Positions 10,219-19,184 of a DNA stretch of 53,838 bases are shown here, piece after piece. The DNA is taken from the NCBI GenBank assembly GCA_016783905.1, contig JADHVQ010000005.1, positions 1 through 53,838 on the forward strand, written 5' to 3'. Position 1 is the first letter of the stretch; each line of letters opens with the position of its first letter. The position numbers were made by a program, and so were the translations under genes. Below the pieces are notes generated by a model. That model ran no database searches and was not told where the DNA came from. It was given only the letters and a program-made list of their open reading frames with translations. The DNA comes from Bacteroidales bacterium. GTDB taxonomy: Bacteria > Bacteroidota > Bacteroidia > Bacteroidales > FEN-979.

Positions 10219-10794
10219 TTACTTAGAGGTTTCTTTGACCCGGATATCTCCCAGTAATACATCCCAGAAGCCGATCAAACGACCTCCGATCTGTGTCTCT
10301 TTGCGTTTTACATATATGGTGATATCCTTCTTGGTGGTATCCTTATAGACTAGTCCCATTTCATTATCATATCCCTTGAAACTCTGGAAAATGGTAATCA
10401 CCCCCACGTAGGTTCCGTCGGGTTGACGTTCCAGATCGCTTACATATTGGATCTTATACCACTCAATCACCACCCGGTCATAATTAAGTTGCATCAGCCG
10501 GTCGAAATATTCTCTGATCTTGTAATAATGAACTTCAGGGCGTGAAAGGGAGGACACTCCCATTTCACTGCCCGGCATGAAGAGTTCAACGGCACGCTCA
10601 ATCACCCGCTGAGCCTCCGACCAGGGGGTATCTTTATTACCGATGATGCTGACGTATTTACTCAGGTCGCGGACCTTTTCCAGGGCCAGGCTGTCGATTG
10701 CCTGTTTCCGTTGCGGGGAGATGTCATCGCTTTCCTGGGCAAACAGTCCGGCCGACAACAAGACAAGGCCAAATATTACCAATGCTCGTTTCAT
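10219..10794 (-). CDS. Secreted protein of unknown function, LRR operon
   Basis: 191 residues with a signal peptide (MKRALVIFGLVLLSAGLFAQ). The mature part contains DISPQRKQAIDSLALEKVRD, a conserved-looking SEAQRVIERAVELFMPGSEM and a beta-rich C-terminal half (TYVGVITIFQSFKGYDNEM, then KDITIYVKRKETQIGGR) ending in WDVLLGDIRVKETSK. The order signal peptide, helical segment, beta-sandwich resembles periplasmic or cell-surface helper proteins, but I cannot name a family. It sits 7 bases downstream of the lipoprotein-like gene and is the second gene of the operon. Confidence 0.7.
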   Translation of the reverse strand: MKRALVIFGLVLLSAGLFAQESDDISPQRKQAIDSLALEKVRDLSKYVSIIGNKDTPWSEAQRVIERAVELFMPGSEMGVSSLSRPEVHYYKIREYFDRLMQLNYDRVVIEWYKIQYVSDLERQPDGTYVGVITIFQSFKGYDNEMGLVYKDTTKKDITIYVKRKETQIGGRLIGFWDVLLGDIRVKETSK

Positions 10795-10801
10795 AAATCT
10801 A

Positions 10802-11614
10802 CTATTTAATTAAGTCAAGCTCTTTGATTTTTCCTGATGGATCCATCTGGTAAGAATCCACACTGTTGCGGCTCTCTTTCTGGTCTTTCAGGAAGTTCAA
10901 GTAGTTAATAATCGTAGTGGGTTTGTCATAATCAACAACCGATCCCTGGCGGCTGATGATGATCAGCACAGGGACATCGGGGGCGGAGAAGTAGTTGAGG
11001 GCTGCATCAATCAGGCTGTTTGCCATACTGGTATTTCCCGCACGGGAGGCATCTGCAATCGACTGGAAAGAGCCCTCCAGTTTGCTCTTCAGTGACATTT
11101 CCACAGAGGAGTATTGCCGCATTTCGCTGATCTTCTTCTCCAACCGTGACAGAAGCTCATTGATCTCATCGTCATTGAGATTCTCAGCTTTGATCTTGTC
11201 CATCTCATGCTCAAGTTCGTCAGCCGAGAGGTTCTGCTTATTGATCAGTAGGTCGTATAGCTTGTTTCGAGCTACCGCCACTTTTTGCTCCTGCTCCTTC
11301 TGGTAGTCGGCATAGGCATTCTTATTCTTTTGCTGTGCCTGAAGGATCAGCTGGTTCAGTTCATCATCTCTGAAATTCTTGTTGATCGCTTCGGAGATGG
11401 CTTGAACCTGCTCATCGAAAGTCATCTTGGTGGTTCCGTTGATGATCTCGCGCATCTGCTTTTTGTACATCTCGATCTGTGCTTTCTTCTCTTTCCTTGT
11501 CAGTTTTCCTGACGATTTGCAGGAATCGAAGCTCACTGCGACCAGAGCAATGAGTGTGATGACCACAAACTGCTGCCAGCTAACGGTTTTTAATCTGCTT
11601 ACAATAGTTGCCAT
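10802..11614 (-). CDS. Probable lipoprotein with coiled coil, LRR operon
   Basis: 270 residues and the first gene of the four-gene operon. A hydrophobic stretch (FVVITLIALVAVSF) is followed by DSCKSSGK, which looks like a lipobox Cys with a downstream Ser/Gly linker, so outer-membrane lipoprotein is likely but not certain because the -1 and -3 residues are not ideal. From residue 40 to about 180 the sequence is strongly charged and helical (KKAQIEMYKKQMREI, QQKNKNAYADYQKEQEQK, EHEMDKIKAENLNDDEINEL), consistent with a coiled coil. A small C-terminal domain contains DVPVLIIISRQGSVVDYD. No known family recognised. Confidence 0.68.
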   Translation of the reverse strand: MATIVSRLKTVSWQQFVVITLIALVAVSFDSCKSSGKLTRKEKKAQIEMYKKQMREIINGTTKMTFDEQVQAISEAINKNFRDDELNQLILQAQQKNKNAYADYQKEQEQKVAVARNKLYDLLINKQNLSADELEHEMDKIKAENLNDDEINELLSRLEKKISEMRQYSSVEMSLKSKLEGSFQSIADASRAGNTSMANSLIDAALNYFSAPDVPVLIIISRQGSVVDYDKPTTIINYLNFLKDQKESRNSVDSYQMDPSGKIKELDLIK

Positions 11615-11622
11615 GATTCGGG

Positions 11623-12714
11623 TTATTGAGGTTTGTAAAAAGGGAACTTCACCACTTTTGCTTTCAGGGCTTTATCCCGGATTTTTATAAAAATTTCACT
11701 TCCTTCCTTTGCCAGGGCTTTCGGCACATATCCCATACCGATCGCTTTTTTGACGGCCGGGCCCATCGTTCCGCTGGTGACCTCTCCTATCAGCTGACTA
11801 TGATCATCCACGATTTCGTAACCATGCCGCGGAATTCCCCGGTCGATCATCTCAAACCCTACGAGTTTTCGGGAGACTCCTTCCGTCTTCTGAACTAATA
11901 ACGTATCCTTATGTATAAAATTTTTCTCATCTGTGAATTTTGTAATCCAACCTAACCCGGCTTCAAGGGGAGAAGTGGCATCGTTGATATCGTTTCCATA
12001 GAGACAGAAACCCATTTCGAGGCGAAGCGTATCCCGCGCAGCCAGTCCGATGGGCTTGATCCCAAATTCGGCACCAGCTTCCATCACCGCTTTCCAGATC
12101 CATGGTCCATCTTCATTGGCCATATAGATCTCACAACCTCCTGAGCCGGTGTAACCGGTGGCAGAGAGAATCACATCTCTGACCCCGGCAAAGATCAGCT
12201 TCTTAAAAGTGTAGTACTCCATGTCGAGGATGGGTATATCCGTTAGCTTTTGCATCGCTTCCAGCGCTTTGGGACCCTGTATGGCGAGTTGGGCGATCTC
12301 GTCCGAGGCATTGTAGAGGATCGCTCCCATTTTATTTTGTTTGTTGCACCAGACCCAGTCCTTTTCGATATTGGCTGCATTGACCACCAGCAGGTAGATC
12401 TCCTCGTTGATCCGGTAAACTAACAAGTCGTCCACAATGCCCCCTTCCTCATTCGGAAAACAAGAGTACTGCACCTTTCCGTCGTATAGTTTGGAAGCAT
12501 CGTTAGAGGTGACCCACTGAACAAACTCAAGTGCGTTGGGGCCTTTCACCCAGAATTCACCCATATGGGATACATCGAACACCCCCACCCCATTGCGAAC
12601 GGTTTGATGTTCGATATTGACGCCTTCGTATTGCACCGGCATATAATAGCCTGCAAACGGGACCATTTTGGCTCGTAACTCTTCGTGAAATTTCGTAAAT
12701 GCAGTATTTTTCAT
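11623..12714 (-). CDS. gcvT: Aminomethyltransferase, glycine cleavage T protein
   Basis: 363 residues, the normal length. It moves the aminomethyl carbon of the H-protein to tetrahydrofolate in the glycine cleavage system. Seen: [22 protein letters not shown] and [15 protein letters not shown] in the N-terminal domain, [14 protein letters not shown] and [20 protein letters not shown] in the folate-binding core, and [21 protein letters not shown] at the C-terminal barrel. All are family signatures. The other gcv genes are not nearby. A minus-strand TAATTTTG at 12756-12763 fits a -7 box 41 bases upstream. It lies 8 bases upstream of the LRR operon on the same strand, so that operon may be partly read through from gcvT. 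Confidence 0.95.
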   Translation of the reverse strand: MKNTAFTKFHEELRAKMVPFAGYYMPVQYEGVNIEHQTVRNGVGVFDVSHMGEFWVKGPNALEFVQWVTSNDASKLYDGKVQYSCFPNEEGGIVDDLLVYRINEEIYLLVVNAANIEKDWVWCNKQNKMGAILYNASDEIAQLAIQGPKALEAMQKLTDIPILDMEYYTFKKLIFAGVRDVILSATGYTGSGGCEIYMANEDGPWIWKAVMEAGAEFGIKPIGLAARDTLRLEMGFCLYGNDINDATSPLEAGLGWITKFTDEKNFIHKDTLLVQKTEGVSRKLVGFEMIDRGIPRHGYEIVDDHSQLIGEVTSGTMGPAVKKAIGMGYVPKALAKEGSEIFIKIRDKALKAKVVKFPFYKPQ

Positions 12715-12755
12715 GGTGTTATAGTTGGCCGTACCAGCTTTCCAGGAAATCGCTG

Positions 12756-12763
12756 CAAAATTA
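12756..12763 (-). promoter_or_regulatory. Candidate -7 promoter box for gcvT
   Basis: TAATTTTG read on the minus strand matches the Bacteroidota -7 consensus TAnnTTTG. It lies in the 105-base divergent gap between gcvT and the CapD-like gene. No convincing -33 TTG was found at the usual distance. Confidence 0.35.
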
Positions 12764-12805
12764 GAAAAAATAATCGGTGATAATGGTGATGTTCACATTA
12801 TATAA

Positions 12806-12813
12806 TAACTTTG
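12806..12813 (+). promoter_or_regulatory. Candidate -7 promoter box for the CapD-like gene
   Basis: TAACTTTG matches TAnnTTTG. It ends 6 bases before the ATG at 12820, so transcription would begin at or next to the start codon, giving a leaderless or nearly leaderless messenger. It also shows that the in-frame TTG at 12811 is part of the promoter, not a start codon. Confidence 0.4.
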
Positions 12814-12819
12814 TCGGAT

Positions 12820-14685
12820 ATGATAAACCTGCGACAAAACACACCCCGGTGGCTGATCTTCGTGATCGACATGATGATCGTTTTCACCTCGGTACTCATC
12901 GCCTACCTGTTACGGTTCAATTTCGATATCCCGCAGGTTGAACTGGACCCTCTCCCCCAGATCCTTATTTACATGCTGGCCATCCGGGCCGTTTCATTCC
13001 TGATTACCAAGTCCTATGCCGGCATCATCCGGTATACCAGCACCGCCGATGCCTTGCGGGTGCTTTTCACCCTGTTTGCCGGAAGTGTTTGGTTCGGTTT
13101 GACCAACGTAGGCACGTATCTCTATGACCATACCTTTTTCATCCCCTTCTCCATCATCATCATCGACCTGCTTGCCAGCACCTTTGGTATGGTTACCTTC
13201 AGAATGGTGGTGAAGATCGCTTTCCTGGAGTTTCAAAATCCGTTAAGGTCAAAGGTCAATGTGATCATTTATGGCGCCGGAGAAGGTGGGATTACTGCCA
13301 AGCGGGTCCTGGACCGGGATGCAGGGACCAAATACAAAGTGCTTGCCTTCATCGACGATGATCCGGCGAAAGCTGGAAAAAAGCTGGAAGGGATCGCCAT
13401 CATGGGGCCCGACAAGTTGGAGAACCTCCTGAAGACCAATACCATTGCCCATGTTATCCTCTCCATTCAACGGTTTGATCCGGGGAAAAGAGAGCAACTG
13501 GTCGATCTATGTCTGAGCCATCATACCAAAGTGCTGACCGTTCCTCCGATGATCCGGTGGATCAACGGGGAGCTGAGCTTCAAACAGATCCGGAAGATCA
13601 ACATTGAGGAGCTGCTGGAACGGGAGGAGATCCGTCTCGACGACGAGATGATCTCCCGGGAGATCACCGGGAAGGCAATCCTGGTAACCGGCGCTTCCGG
13701 TTCCATTGGCAGCGAGATTGTACGACAGCTCGTACGGTTTCATCCGAAAAAGCTGATCCTGGTCGACCAGGCTGAAACCCCGCTCCATTTCCTCGAACTG
13801 GAGTGGATGAATAATTTTGCAGCCACGGAGGTGGAGTTCATCCTGGGAGACATCACCAACGAACCGAGGATGGCCGGGGTGTTTGATGCAGCCAGCCCCG
13901 ATGTGGTATATCATGCGGCGGCCTACAAGCATGTCCCGATGATGGAGGCAAACCCGGTGGAGGCGGTGCTGACTAACGTACTGGGAACCCGCCTCATGGC
14001 TGATCTGGCCATCGCCCACAGCGTAAAAAAGTTCATCATGGTCTCTACCGATAAGGCGGTGAATCCTACTTCGGTCATGGGCGCCACGAAACGGATGGCC
14101 GAAATTTACATCCAGTCTATCGGCAAGAGTGGCGCAACAAAGTTCATCACCACCCGTTTCGGCAACGTACTGGGATCCAATGGCTCGGTAATCCCCCTCT
14201 TCCGCAACCAGATCGAGAGCGGAGGGCCCATCACCATCACCCATCCTGAAATCACCCGCTATTTCATGACCATCACCGAAGCGTGCCGGCTGGTGCTGGA
14301 AGCAGGCGCTATGGGTAAAGGGGGCGAAATTTATATCTTCGACATGGGACAATCGGTCAGGATCCTCGACCTGGCCAAAAAGATGATCCAACTCTCCGGA
14401 CTCACCCTGGGGAAAGATATCCAGATCCGCTACATCGGTCTCCGTCCGGGCGAGAAGCTGTACGAAGAACTGCTCACCCGGGATGAGAACACCATCCCCA
14501 CCCACCACGAACGGATCCTGATTGCCAAAGTCAGGGAGTACGACCTGGAGAAGGTCAAGCGACATACCACGGAGCTGATCGCCATGACATCTGCACACTC
14601 CGCAATGGAGCTGGTAAAGAAACTGAAAGAAGTCATTCCGGAATACCGGAGCCAGAATTCGGTGTATGAGGAGTTGGATGCATGA
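12820..14685 (+). CDS. CapD/PglF-like membrane nucleotide-sugar 4,6-dehydratase
   Basis: 621 residues. Start chosen at the ATG 12820 (MINLRQNTPRWLIFVIDM), as in homologues; the TTG at 12811 overlaps a promoter box. Four N-terminal membrane helices (residues about 10-130) precede a CoA-binding-like Rossmann domain with IYGAGEGGITAKR. The catalytic SDR domain has VTGASGSIGSEIVRQL for NAD binding and STDKAVNPTSVMGATKRMAE, carrying the Thr/Met/Lys catalytic motif of this subfamily. LRPGEKLYEELL closes the domain. The family dehydrates UDP-GlcNAc-type sugars for capsule, O-antigen or glycoprotein glycans at the inner membrane. The stop codon runs straight into repeat DNA. Confidence 0.9.
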   Translation: MINLRQNTPRWLIFVIDMMIVFTSVLIAYLLRFNFDIPQVELDPLPQILIYMLAIRAVSFLITKSYAGIIRYTSTADALRVLFTLFAGSVWFGLTNVGTYLYDHTFFIPFSIIIIDLLASTFGMVTFRMVVKIAFLEFQNPLRSKVNVIIYGAGEGGITAKRVLDRDAGTKYKVLAFIDDDPAKAGKKLEGIAIMGPDKLENLLKTNTIAHVILSIQRFDPGKREQLVDLCLSHHTKVLTVPPMIRWINGELSFKQIRKINIEELLEREEIRLDDEMISREITGKAILVTGASGSIGSEIVRQLVRFHPKKLILVDQAETPLHFLELEWMNNFAATEVEFILGDITNEPRMAGVFDAASPDVVYHAAAYKHVPMMEANPVEAVLTNVLGTRLMADLAIAHSVKKFIMVSTDKAVNPTSVMGATKRMAEIYIQSIGKSGATKFITTRFGNVLGSNGSVIPLFRNQIESGGPITITHPEITRYFMTITEACRLVLEAGAMGKGGEIYIFDMGQSVRILDLAKKMIQLSGLTLGKDIQIRYIGLRPGEKLYEELLTRDENTIPTHHERILIAKVREYDLEKVKRHTTELIAMTSAHSAMELVKKLKEVIPEYRSQNSVYEELDA

Positions 14686-14696
14686 CCCCTCCCCGG

Positions 14697-14717
14697 CCCT
14701 CCCCTTCAAGGGGAGGG
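14697..14717. repeat. Perfect GC-rich palindrome after the CapD-like gene
   Basis: CCCTCCCCTT, one central C, then AAGGGGAGGG: a perfect 10-base inverted repeat starting 12 bases after the stop codon. It lacks a T-run, so a Rho-independent terminator is possible but not clear. Similar CTCCCCTTCAAGGGGAG units recur in many Bacteroidota genomes as dispersed palindromes (recalled, not checked). Confidence 0.55.
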
Positions 14718-14731
14718 AGTAAGAAATGTCC

Positions 14732-14801
14732 TGTGAGCCGCAATAAATGGCATGTGAGCTGCCATGAATGGCGGCTGTAAAAATCGTAAACCGTAAACCG
14801 A
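14732..14801. repeat. Heptamer-period array filling the gap before miaA
   Basis: Ten consecutive 7-base units in one register. TGTGAGC occurs at 14732 and again at 14753 (21 bases later), each followed by related units ending AATGGCN. The run then changes to AAATCGT, AAACCGT and AAACCGA, ending 1 base before the miaA ATG at 14803. Early units are only loosely alike; the last three are clear. Confidence 0.55.
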
Positions 14802-14802
14802 A

Positions 14803-15663
14803 ATGATCGTAATCCTTGGTCCAACGGCTTCGGGCAAAACCAGGTTGGCCACCAGGCTGGCTTATGAGCTGGATGGCGAGATTATCTCAGCGGACTCCCG
14901 GCAGGTTTACCGCTGTATGGATACCGGTACCGGGAAGGATCTTGGAGAGTATCTGGTCAGCGGGAGAGCGATCCCCTACCATCTGATCGATATTGCAGAT
15001 CCCGGTTACGAGTACAATGTGTACGAATTCCAGCAGGATTTCCTGAAAGCGTACGATGAAATTACCAAACGAGGGAAATTACCCATTCTCTGCGGAGGAA
15101 CTGGTTTATATATTGAGTCAGTTCTGAAGGGATACCACCTCCCCAGACTGGAATCCAATCCGGAGCTGGAAACCATGCTTGCCTCGAAATCCACGGATGA
15201 GTTGATCGACCTGTTTAACACCCTCAGGGAGCCGCACAACACCACCGATATCCTCGACCGGAAACGGTTGATCAAGGCGATTCGCATCGGCATGCAGGAG
15301 GTGAGACAGACCTCACACCACCGGGAGTTTCCGGAGATTCAGGCCACGGTTCTCGGTGTGGCGCCTCCACGACAGGAGCTTCGAAAAAGGATAACCGACC
15401 GCCTGTATTACCGGCTTGAACATGGGATGGTAGAAGAGGTCAACCGGCTTCTGGCATCCGGCATCCCTCCGGAAACTCTGGCTTTTTACGGATTGGAGTA
15501 CAAGTTCATCACCCTCTTCCTTCAGGGGAACCTTACTTACGAGGAGATGGTGGTGCAATTGAACACAGGCATTCACCAATTCGCTAAACGACAGATGACC
15601 TGGTTCCGCCGGATGGAGAGAAAAGGGATCCGGATCCGCTGGATAGATCCATCGTTTTCATAG
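14803..15663 (+). CDS. miaA: tRNA dimethylallyltransferase
   Basis: 286 residues, slightly short for the family (about 300) but with all signatures. It transfers the dimethylallyl group to the exocyclic amine of A37 in tRNAs reading U-starting codons. Seen: the P-loop LGPTASGKTRLA at residues 4-15, ISADSRQVYRCMDTGTGK with the catalytic Asp-Ser-Arg-Gln segment, ILCGGTGLYIESVLKG, and the C-terminal YGLEYKFITLFLQG then FAKRQMTWFRRM. It has no obvious promoter of its own, and the 117-base gap to the upstream CapD-like gene is filled with repeats, so expression may depend on read-through. Confidence 0.95.
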   Translation: MIVILGPTASGKTRLATRLAYELDGEIISADSRQVYRCMDTGTGKDLGEYLVSGRAIPYHLIDIADPGYEYNVYEFQQDFLKAYDEITKRGKLPILCGGTGLYIESVLKGYHLPRLESNPELETMLASKSTDELIDLFNTLREPHNTTDILDRKRLIKAIRIGMQEVRQTSHHREFPEIQATVLGVAPPRQELRKRITDRLYYRLEHGMVEEVNRLLASGIPPETLAFYGLEYKFITLFLQGNLTYEEMVVQLNTGIHQFAKRQMTWFRRMERKGIRIRWIDPSFS

Positions 15664-15682
15664 CAGAGACAATCTCCTCGTG

Positions 15683-18600
15683 TCACTTCGATTTATCAGG
15701 AAAAGGCGGCACCTCCGGCAACTCTTCCGGCCAGTTCTCCAGCTCGATCAGAATAAGTTCAATGGCTTTGTTCAGCTGCTGGTCTTCCCCGGCATACTCT
15801 TTTGCCGGATCGTTATCTACCCAAACGTCCGGTTCCACGCCAACGCCTTCCATCGCCCACTTGTTCTCTTTGAAATCATAATTGGCAAACTCCGGTTTCT
15901 GCAGAGATCCGCCATCAATAAACGGCAATGATCCGCGAATGCCGATGACACCGCCCCAGGTGCGTGTACCAACCAGTTTTCCAAGCTGTAGCTGCTTGAA
16001 CTGGTAAGGGAAGAGGTCGCCGTCGGAAGCGGAGTACTGGTCAATGAGACAAATCTTTGGCCCCCATAGGAAAGCAATCCGTCCCGGAACCGGATCAGTG
16101 TTGCGTGCCATCCGCATGATGACGGCTTCCCGCTGCAGCCGTTCGATGATCATCGGGGAAACATTGCCTCCTCCGTTGCCCCTATCATCGATGATCAGAG
16201 CCCGCTTGGTAAGCTGAGGATAGAAATACTTGACAAATTCGTTCAGTCCTCCTGGCCCCATGTCGGGGATGTGGATATATCCCACCTCTCCGTTTGTCGC
16301 TTCGTTTACTTTTTTGATGTTATTTTGTACCCAGTTGTAATAGTAGAGGTCTGATTCATCCTCAACCGGTACCACGATGGTCTTATTTGCTCCCTCCGGG
16401 GTGGGTTTTCCGTTCACGGTCAGTTCTACCTGCACGCCGGCTTTGTTCACCAGAGCCTGGTAGATATCGTTCATCTCTTTTGTGGAGAGGCCATCCACGG
16501 CGATGATGTAATCCCCATCCGAAACATCCACTCCCAGTTCAGTCAGAGGGGAGCGGTTTTTCTTCGACCAGTTCTCTCCGATGAGGATCTCCTCAATGCG
16601 GTAATATCCCGATTTGTCACGAGAGATGGTTGCTCCCAGCAAGCCGAGTTTGATCCGTTCCGGCTTAGGCTTGTCCCCTCCGCTGACGTATGCATGCCCC
16701 ACATTCAGCTCACCCACCATCTCACCAATGACGTAATTCAGGTCGTTCCGGTTATTCACATAAGGAACCAGGGGTGCATATTTTTCCCGGATGGCATCCC
16801 AGTCAACCCCATGCATGTTAGGCGCATAAAAGAAATACTTCATCTGCCTCCACGACTCGTTGAAGATCTGGTTCCACTCGGTTTTCAGATCAACCATGAT
16901 CCTCATGTTCGAAAGGTCTACGTAATCCTTGACGTCGATCTTGGATTTAGGCAGATCGATCACGGCATATTTGTCCCCTTTTTCGAGCAGCATCTTTTTA
17001 TGGTCAGCGGCAATCTCGTAGTTCCCGTAATCACCCAGTTCCGTCTCCTTCTTATCCTTGAGGTTGAAAAAGCAGAGGGTAGGTTTGTCCCCACGTTTGC
17101 TCTTCACATAATAGACATTGTCGTCAATCGCAGTAACCCCCCAATAGATTCCGGCATCGATGGGGAGCGCCACCGTCCGGAAGGTAATCCCGTCCAGATC
17201 TACCTTGATATCCACCGGCTCTTTCGCTTTCCCGTCTTTCGTATTTCCATCTTTCGTATTTCCGTCCTTACCTTTTTCATTCTCTTTGTCCTTCGTCCCT
17301 CGTCTCTCGTCCTTCGTCCCTCGTCTCTCGTCCTTCGTCCCTCGTCCATCGTCCTTCTCCTCTTTTACGGAGACCTCATCATTTTCATAGGCAAAGGGTG
17401 ATGGCGTACTTTTCGCCAGGGTAACAAAGTAGATCTTGCTCATGTCGTTGTAGGCGTGGTTCCACTCCGTCCAGCTGTAGATCGGGTTAAAATCCCTGTT
17501 GGAGGTAAAGAAGAGGTATTTCCCATCGGAAGAGAAGGCAGGATCTCCCACATCGTACCAGCCGTCGGTGACAGGAGCTGACTTTTTAGTTGCCAGTTCA
17601 TATATATAGATCCTGGATTCTCCCCGCTGGGCCGGTTGGGTATAGGCAATCCATTTGCTGTCGGGCGACCAGGCATAGTCGCGGTATTCAAATTCTTTCG
17701 TTTCCGCGATCACCGTCACCTCCTTCGTTTCAATGTCCACATATTGCAGCCGCAACATCTTATCGCTCCAGAGCAGCTTTTTACTATCGGGCGACCATAC
17801 CGGGAAATATTTATAGGTATCGGCATCCTTCGTGATCTGGACCGGCGGTTCGGTCCCGTCCTGGTTGATGATGTAGATCTCATCCTCTCCGGTCTGATCA
17901 GAGATGAAGGAGAGGTACTTCCCATTGGGCGACCAGGCTACATCGCGGTCATGCACTCCGGATGAGAGGGTCAGGTCCTTGGTCACACCGGATGTGACCG
18001 GTACCGTAAAGATATCTCCGCGGGCATCGAATCCCAGCCGTTTCCCATCCGGAGAGATGGTGAAGGAGTTGATGATCTTGCTGGCATCCTTCAGCTGGTT
18101 CCGGCCGGTGATAAAGTCGTTGGCAATGCAGATATCCACTTTCGTGGATTGCTCGGCAGCCAGGTCAAACAGATAGATATATCCACCATTCTCGTAAGCA
18201 ATGGCGGCATCACCCAGGGAGGGAAACTTCACGTCGTAGTGGGTATAGTTAGTCAGCTTCCGGGTCTCTTTGGTCTTCAGGTCATAGACAAACAGGTTCA
18301 TGGTCCGGTCGCGGTCGGAGCAGAAGTAGATCTTATCCCCTTTCCACATCGGGAAGATATCCTGGGCCGGATTGTTGGTCAGGTTCTCCGTTGTCTTCTT
18401 TTCAAAATCGTAGATCCAGATGTCGTCGGCCATGCCCCCCCGGTAATATTTCCAGGTGCGGAATTCACGGAACACCTTATTGTAAGCCAGCTTCGTTTTA
18501 TCCGGCGAGTAGCTGCAAAATCCCCCCACGGGCAGCGGAAGTTCCTCTGAGAGGCCTCCCTCCCTGCTGATCAGAAAAAGCTGTCCTTTAAAACTGTTGA

Positions 18601-19027
18601 ACGACTGTTTTCGCGAGCGGTAAACGATATTGTCATCATCCCGCCAGGTCATCACGATGTTGTTGGGCCCCATCCGGTCGGAGATGTCATCCCTTCCCAG
18701 GGTAGCTGTATAGGTTAATCTTACGGGGACACCCCCCTCAGCGGGGATCCGAAAAACCTCGGTATTCCCATCATACTGTCCGGTGAAGGCGATATTTTCC
18801 CCATCCGGCGAGAACCGGGCAAACATCTCATATCCATCGGAATCGTTAGTCAGCTTGCGGGCTACACCCCCGGTTTTCGCAACGGTATAGAGATCTCCTG
18901 CATAGGAGAAAACGATCTGATCGCCGTAGGTGGCAGGGAAACGTAATAACCGGGCTTCTTCCTGTGCGTGGGTCAGTCCAAGAAACAGGAAAGCCAGAAA
19001 AGTGAAAGCAATTTTTTTCATGATCAT
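15683..19027 (-). CDS. Tricorn-like S41 peptidase with beta-propeller and PDZ domain
   Basis: 1114 residues (or two fewer if the second ATG, at 19021, is used). Signal peptide KKIAFTFLAFLFLGLTHAQ, then WD40-like/PD40 propeller blades over about residues 25-550 (SPDGENIAFTGQYDGN, WSPNGKYLSFISDQTGE, WSPDSKKLLWSDK). A PDZ domain lies near 790-870 (LGVDVSDGDYIIAVDGLS). The S41 protease core has DRGNGGGNVSPMIIERL and YSASDGDLFPYQFK, where the Ser of SASDGD is the family nucleophile. The protein likely degrades peptides in the periplasm or outside. Oddity: residues about 555-598 are a hydrophilic insert made from tandem repeats (DERRGTK with 7-residue period, then NTKDG with 5-residue period) between propeller and protease parts. 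Confidence 0.92.
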   Translation of the reverse strand: MIMKKIAFTFLAFLFLGLTHAQEEARLLRFPATYGDQIVFSYAGDLYTVAKTGGVARKLTNDSDGYEMFARFSPDGENIAFTGQYDGNTEVFRIPAEGGVPVRLTYTATLGRDDISDRMGPNNIVMTWRDDDNIVYRSRKQSFNSFKGQLFLISREGGLSEELPLPVGGFCSYSPDKTKLAYNKVFREFRTWKYYRGGMADDIWIYDFEKKTTENLTNNPAQDIFPMWKGDKIYFCSDRDRTMNLFVYDLKTKETRKLTNYTHYDVKFPSLGDAAIAYENGGYIYLFDLAAEQSTKVDICIANDFITGRNQLKDASKIINSFTISPDGKRLGFDARGDIFTVPVTSGVTKDLTLSSGVHDRDVAWSPNGKYLSFISDQTGEDEIYIINQDGTEPPVQITKDADTYKYFPVWSPDSKKLLWSDKMLRLQYVDIETKEVTVIAETKEFEYRDYAWSPDSKWIAYTQPAQRGESRIYIYELATKKSAPVTDGWYDVGDPAFSSDGKYLFFTSNRDFNPIYSWTEWNHAYNDMSKIYFVTLAKSTPSPFAYENDEVSVKEEKDDGRGTKDERRGTKDERRGTKDKENEKGKDGNTKDGNTKDGKAKEPVDIKVDLDGITFRTVALPIDAGIYWGVTAIDDNVYYVKSKRGDKPTLCFFNLKDKKETELGDYGNYEIAADHKKMLLEKGDKYAVIDLPKSKIDVKDYVDLSNMRIMVDLKTEWNQIFNESWRQMKYFFYAPNMHGVDWDAIREKYAPLVPYVNNRNDLNYVIGEMVGELNVGHAYVSGGDKPKPERIKLGLLGATISRDKSGYYRIEEILIGENWSKKNRSPLTELGVDVSDGDYIIAVDGLSTKEMNDIYQALVNKAGVQVELTVNGKPTPEGANKTIVVPVEDESDLYYYNWVQNNIKKVNEATNGEVGYIHIPDMGPGGLNEFVKYFYPQLTKRALIIDDRGNGGGNVSPMIIERLQREAVIMRMARNTDPVPGRIAFLWGPKICLIDQYSASDGDLFPYQFKQLQLGKLVGTRTWGGVIGIRGSLPFIDGGSLQKPEFANYDFKENKWAMEGVGVEPDVWVDNDPAKEYAGEDQQLNKAIELILIELENWPEELPEVPPFPDKSK
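17235..17264. repeat. 15-base tandem duplication inside the tricorn-like gene
   Basis: Two copies of TCTTTCGTATTTCC plus one variable base, on the plus strand, at 17235-17249 and 17250-17264. They encode NTKDG twice on the minus strand. The same words TCTTTCG and TATTTC occur in the PorP/SprF signal-peptide array at 49860-49894. Confidence 0.8.
17286..17355. repeat. Ten-unit heptamer array (TCGTCNN) inside the tricorn-like gene
   Basis: Nine units of TCGTC plus two variable bases run without a break from 17293 to 17355, preceded by a variant TTGTCCT at 17286. Because 3 x 7 bases equals 7 codons, the protein shows a 7-residue period (DERRGTK). The coding-strand word NNGACGA contains no stop codon in any frame, so the array is open in all phases. 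The same words occur at 35062-35089 outside any gene. Confidence 0.92.
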
Positions 19028-19056
19028 TAGATGTAGGTGAAACGTTTATAAAAGCC

Positions 19057-19064
19057 CAAATTTA
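19057..19064 (-). promoter_or_regulatory. Candidate -7 box for the tricorn-like gene
   Basis: Minus-strand TAAATTTG matches TAnnTTTG, 30 bases upstream of the first ATG at 19027. No clear -33 TTG at the right distance. Confidence 0.35.
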
Positions 19065-19184
19065 TTCAGAAAAAAAAGAACAGGAAAGGATTTTCGATGT
19101 TTATATTCGTCTTGTTAAAAATTGTACTTTTGGAGTGAAAATTTCAAGACCCCTCTTTATACCCCCTCTAATCCCTAATCATTT

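Noticed and set aside
13507-14709. Long minus-strand open frame antisense to the CapD-like gene
   Set aside because: His/Asp/Gly-rich shadow of a high-GC3 reading frame; the plus strand carries an intact conserved enzyme.
14697-14717. Rho-independent terminator for the CapD-like gene
   Set aside because: The palindrome is perfect and GC-rich but has no T-run on either side; it is kept only as a repeat.
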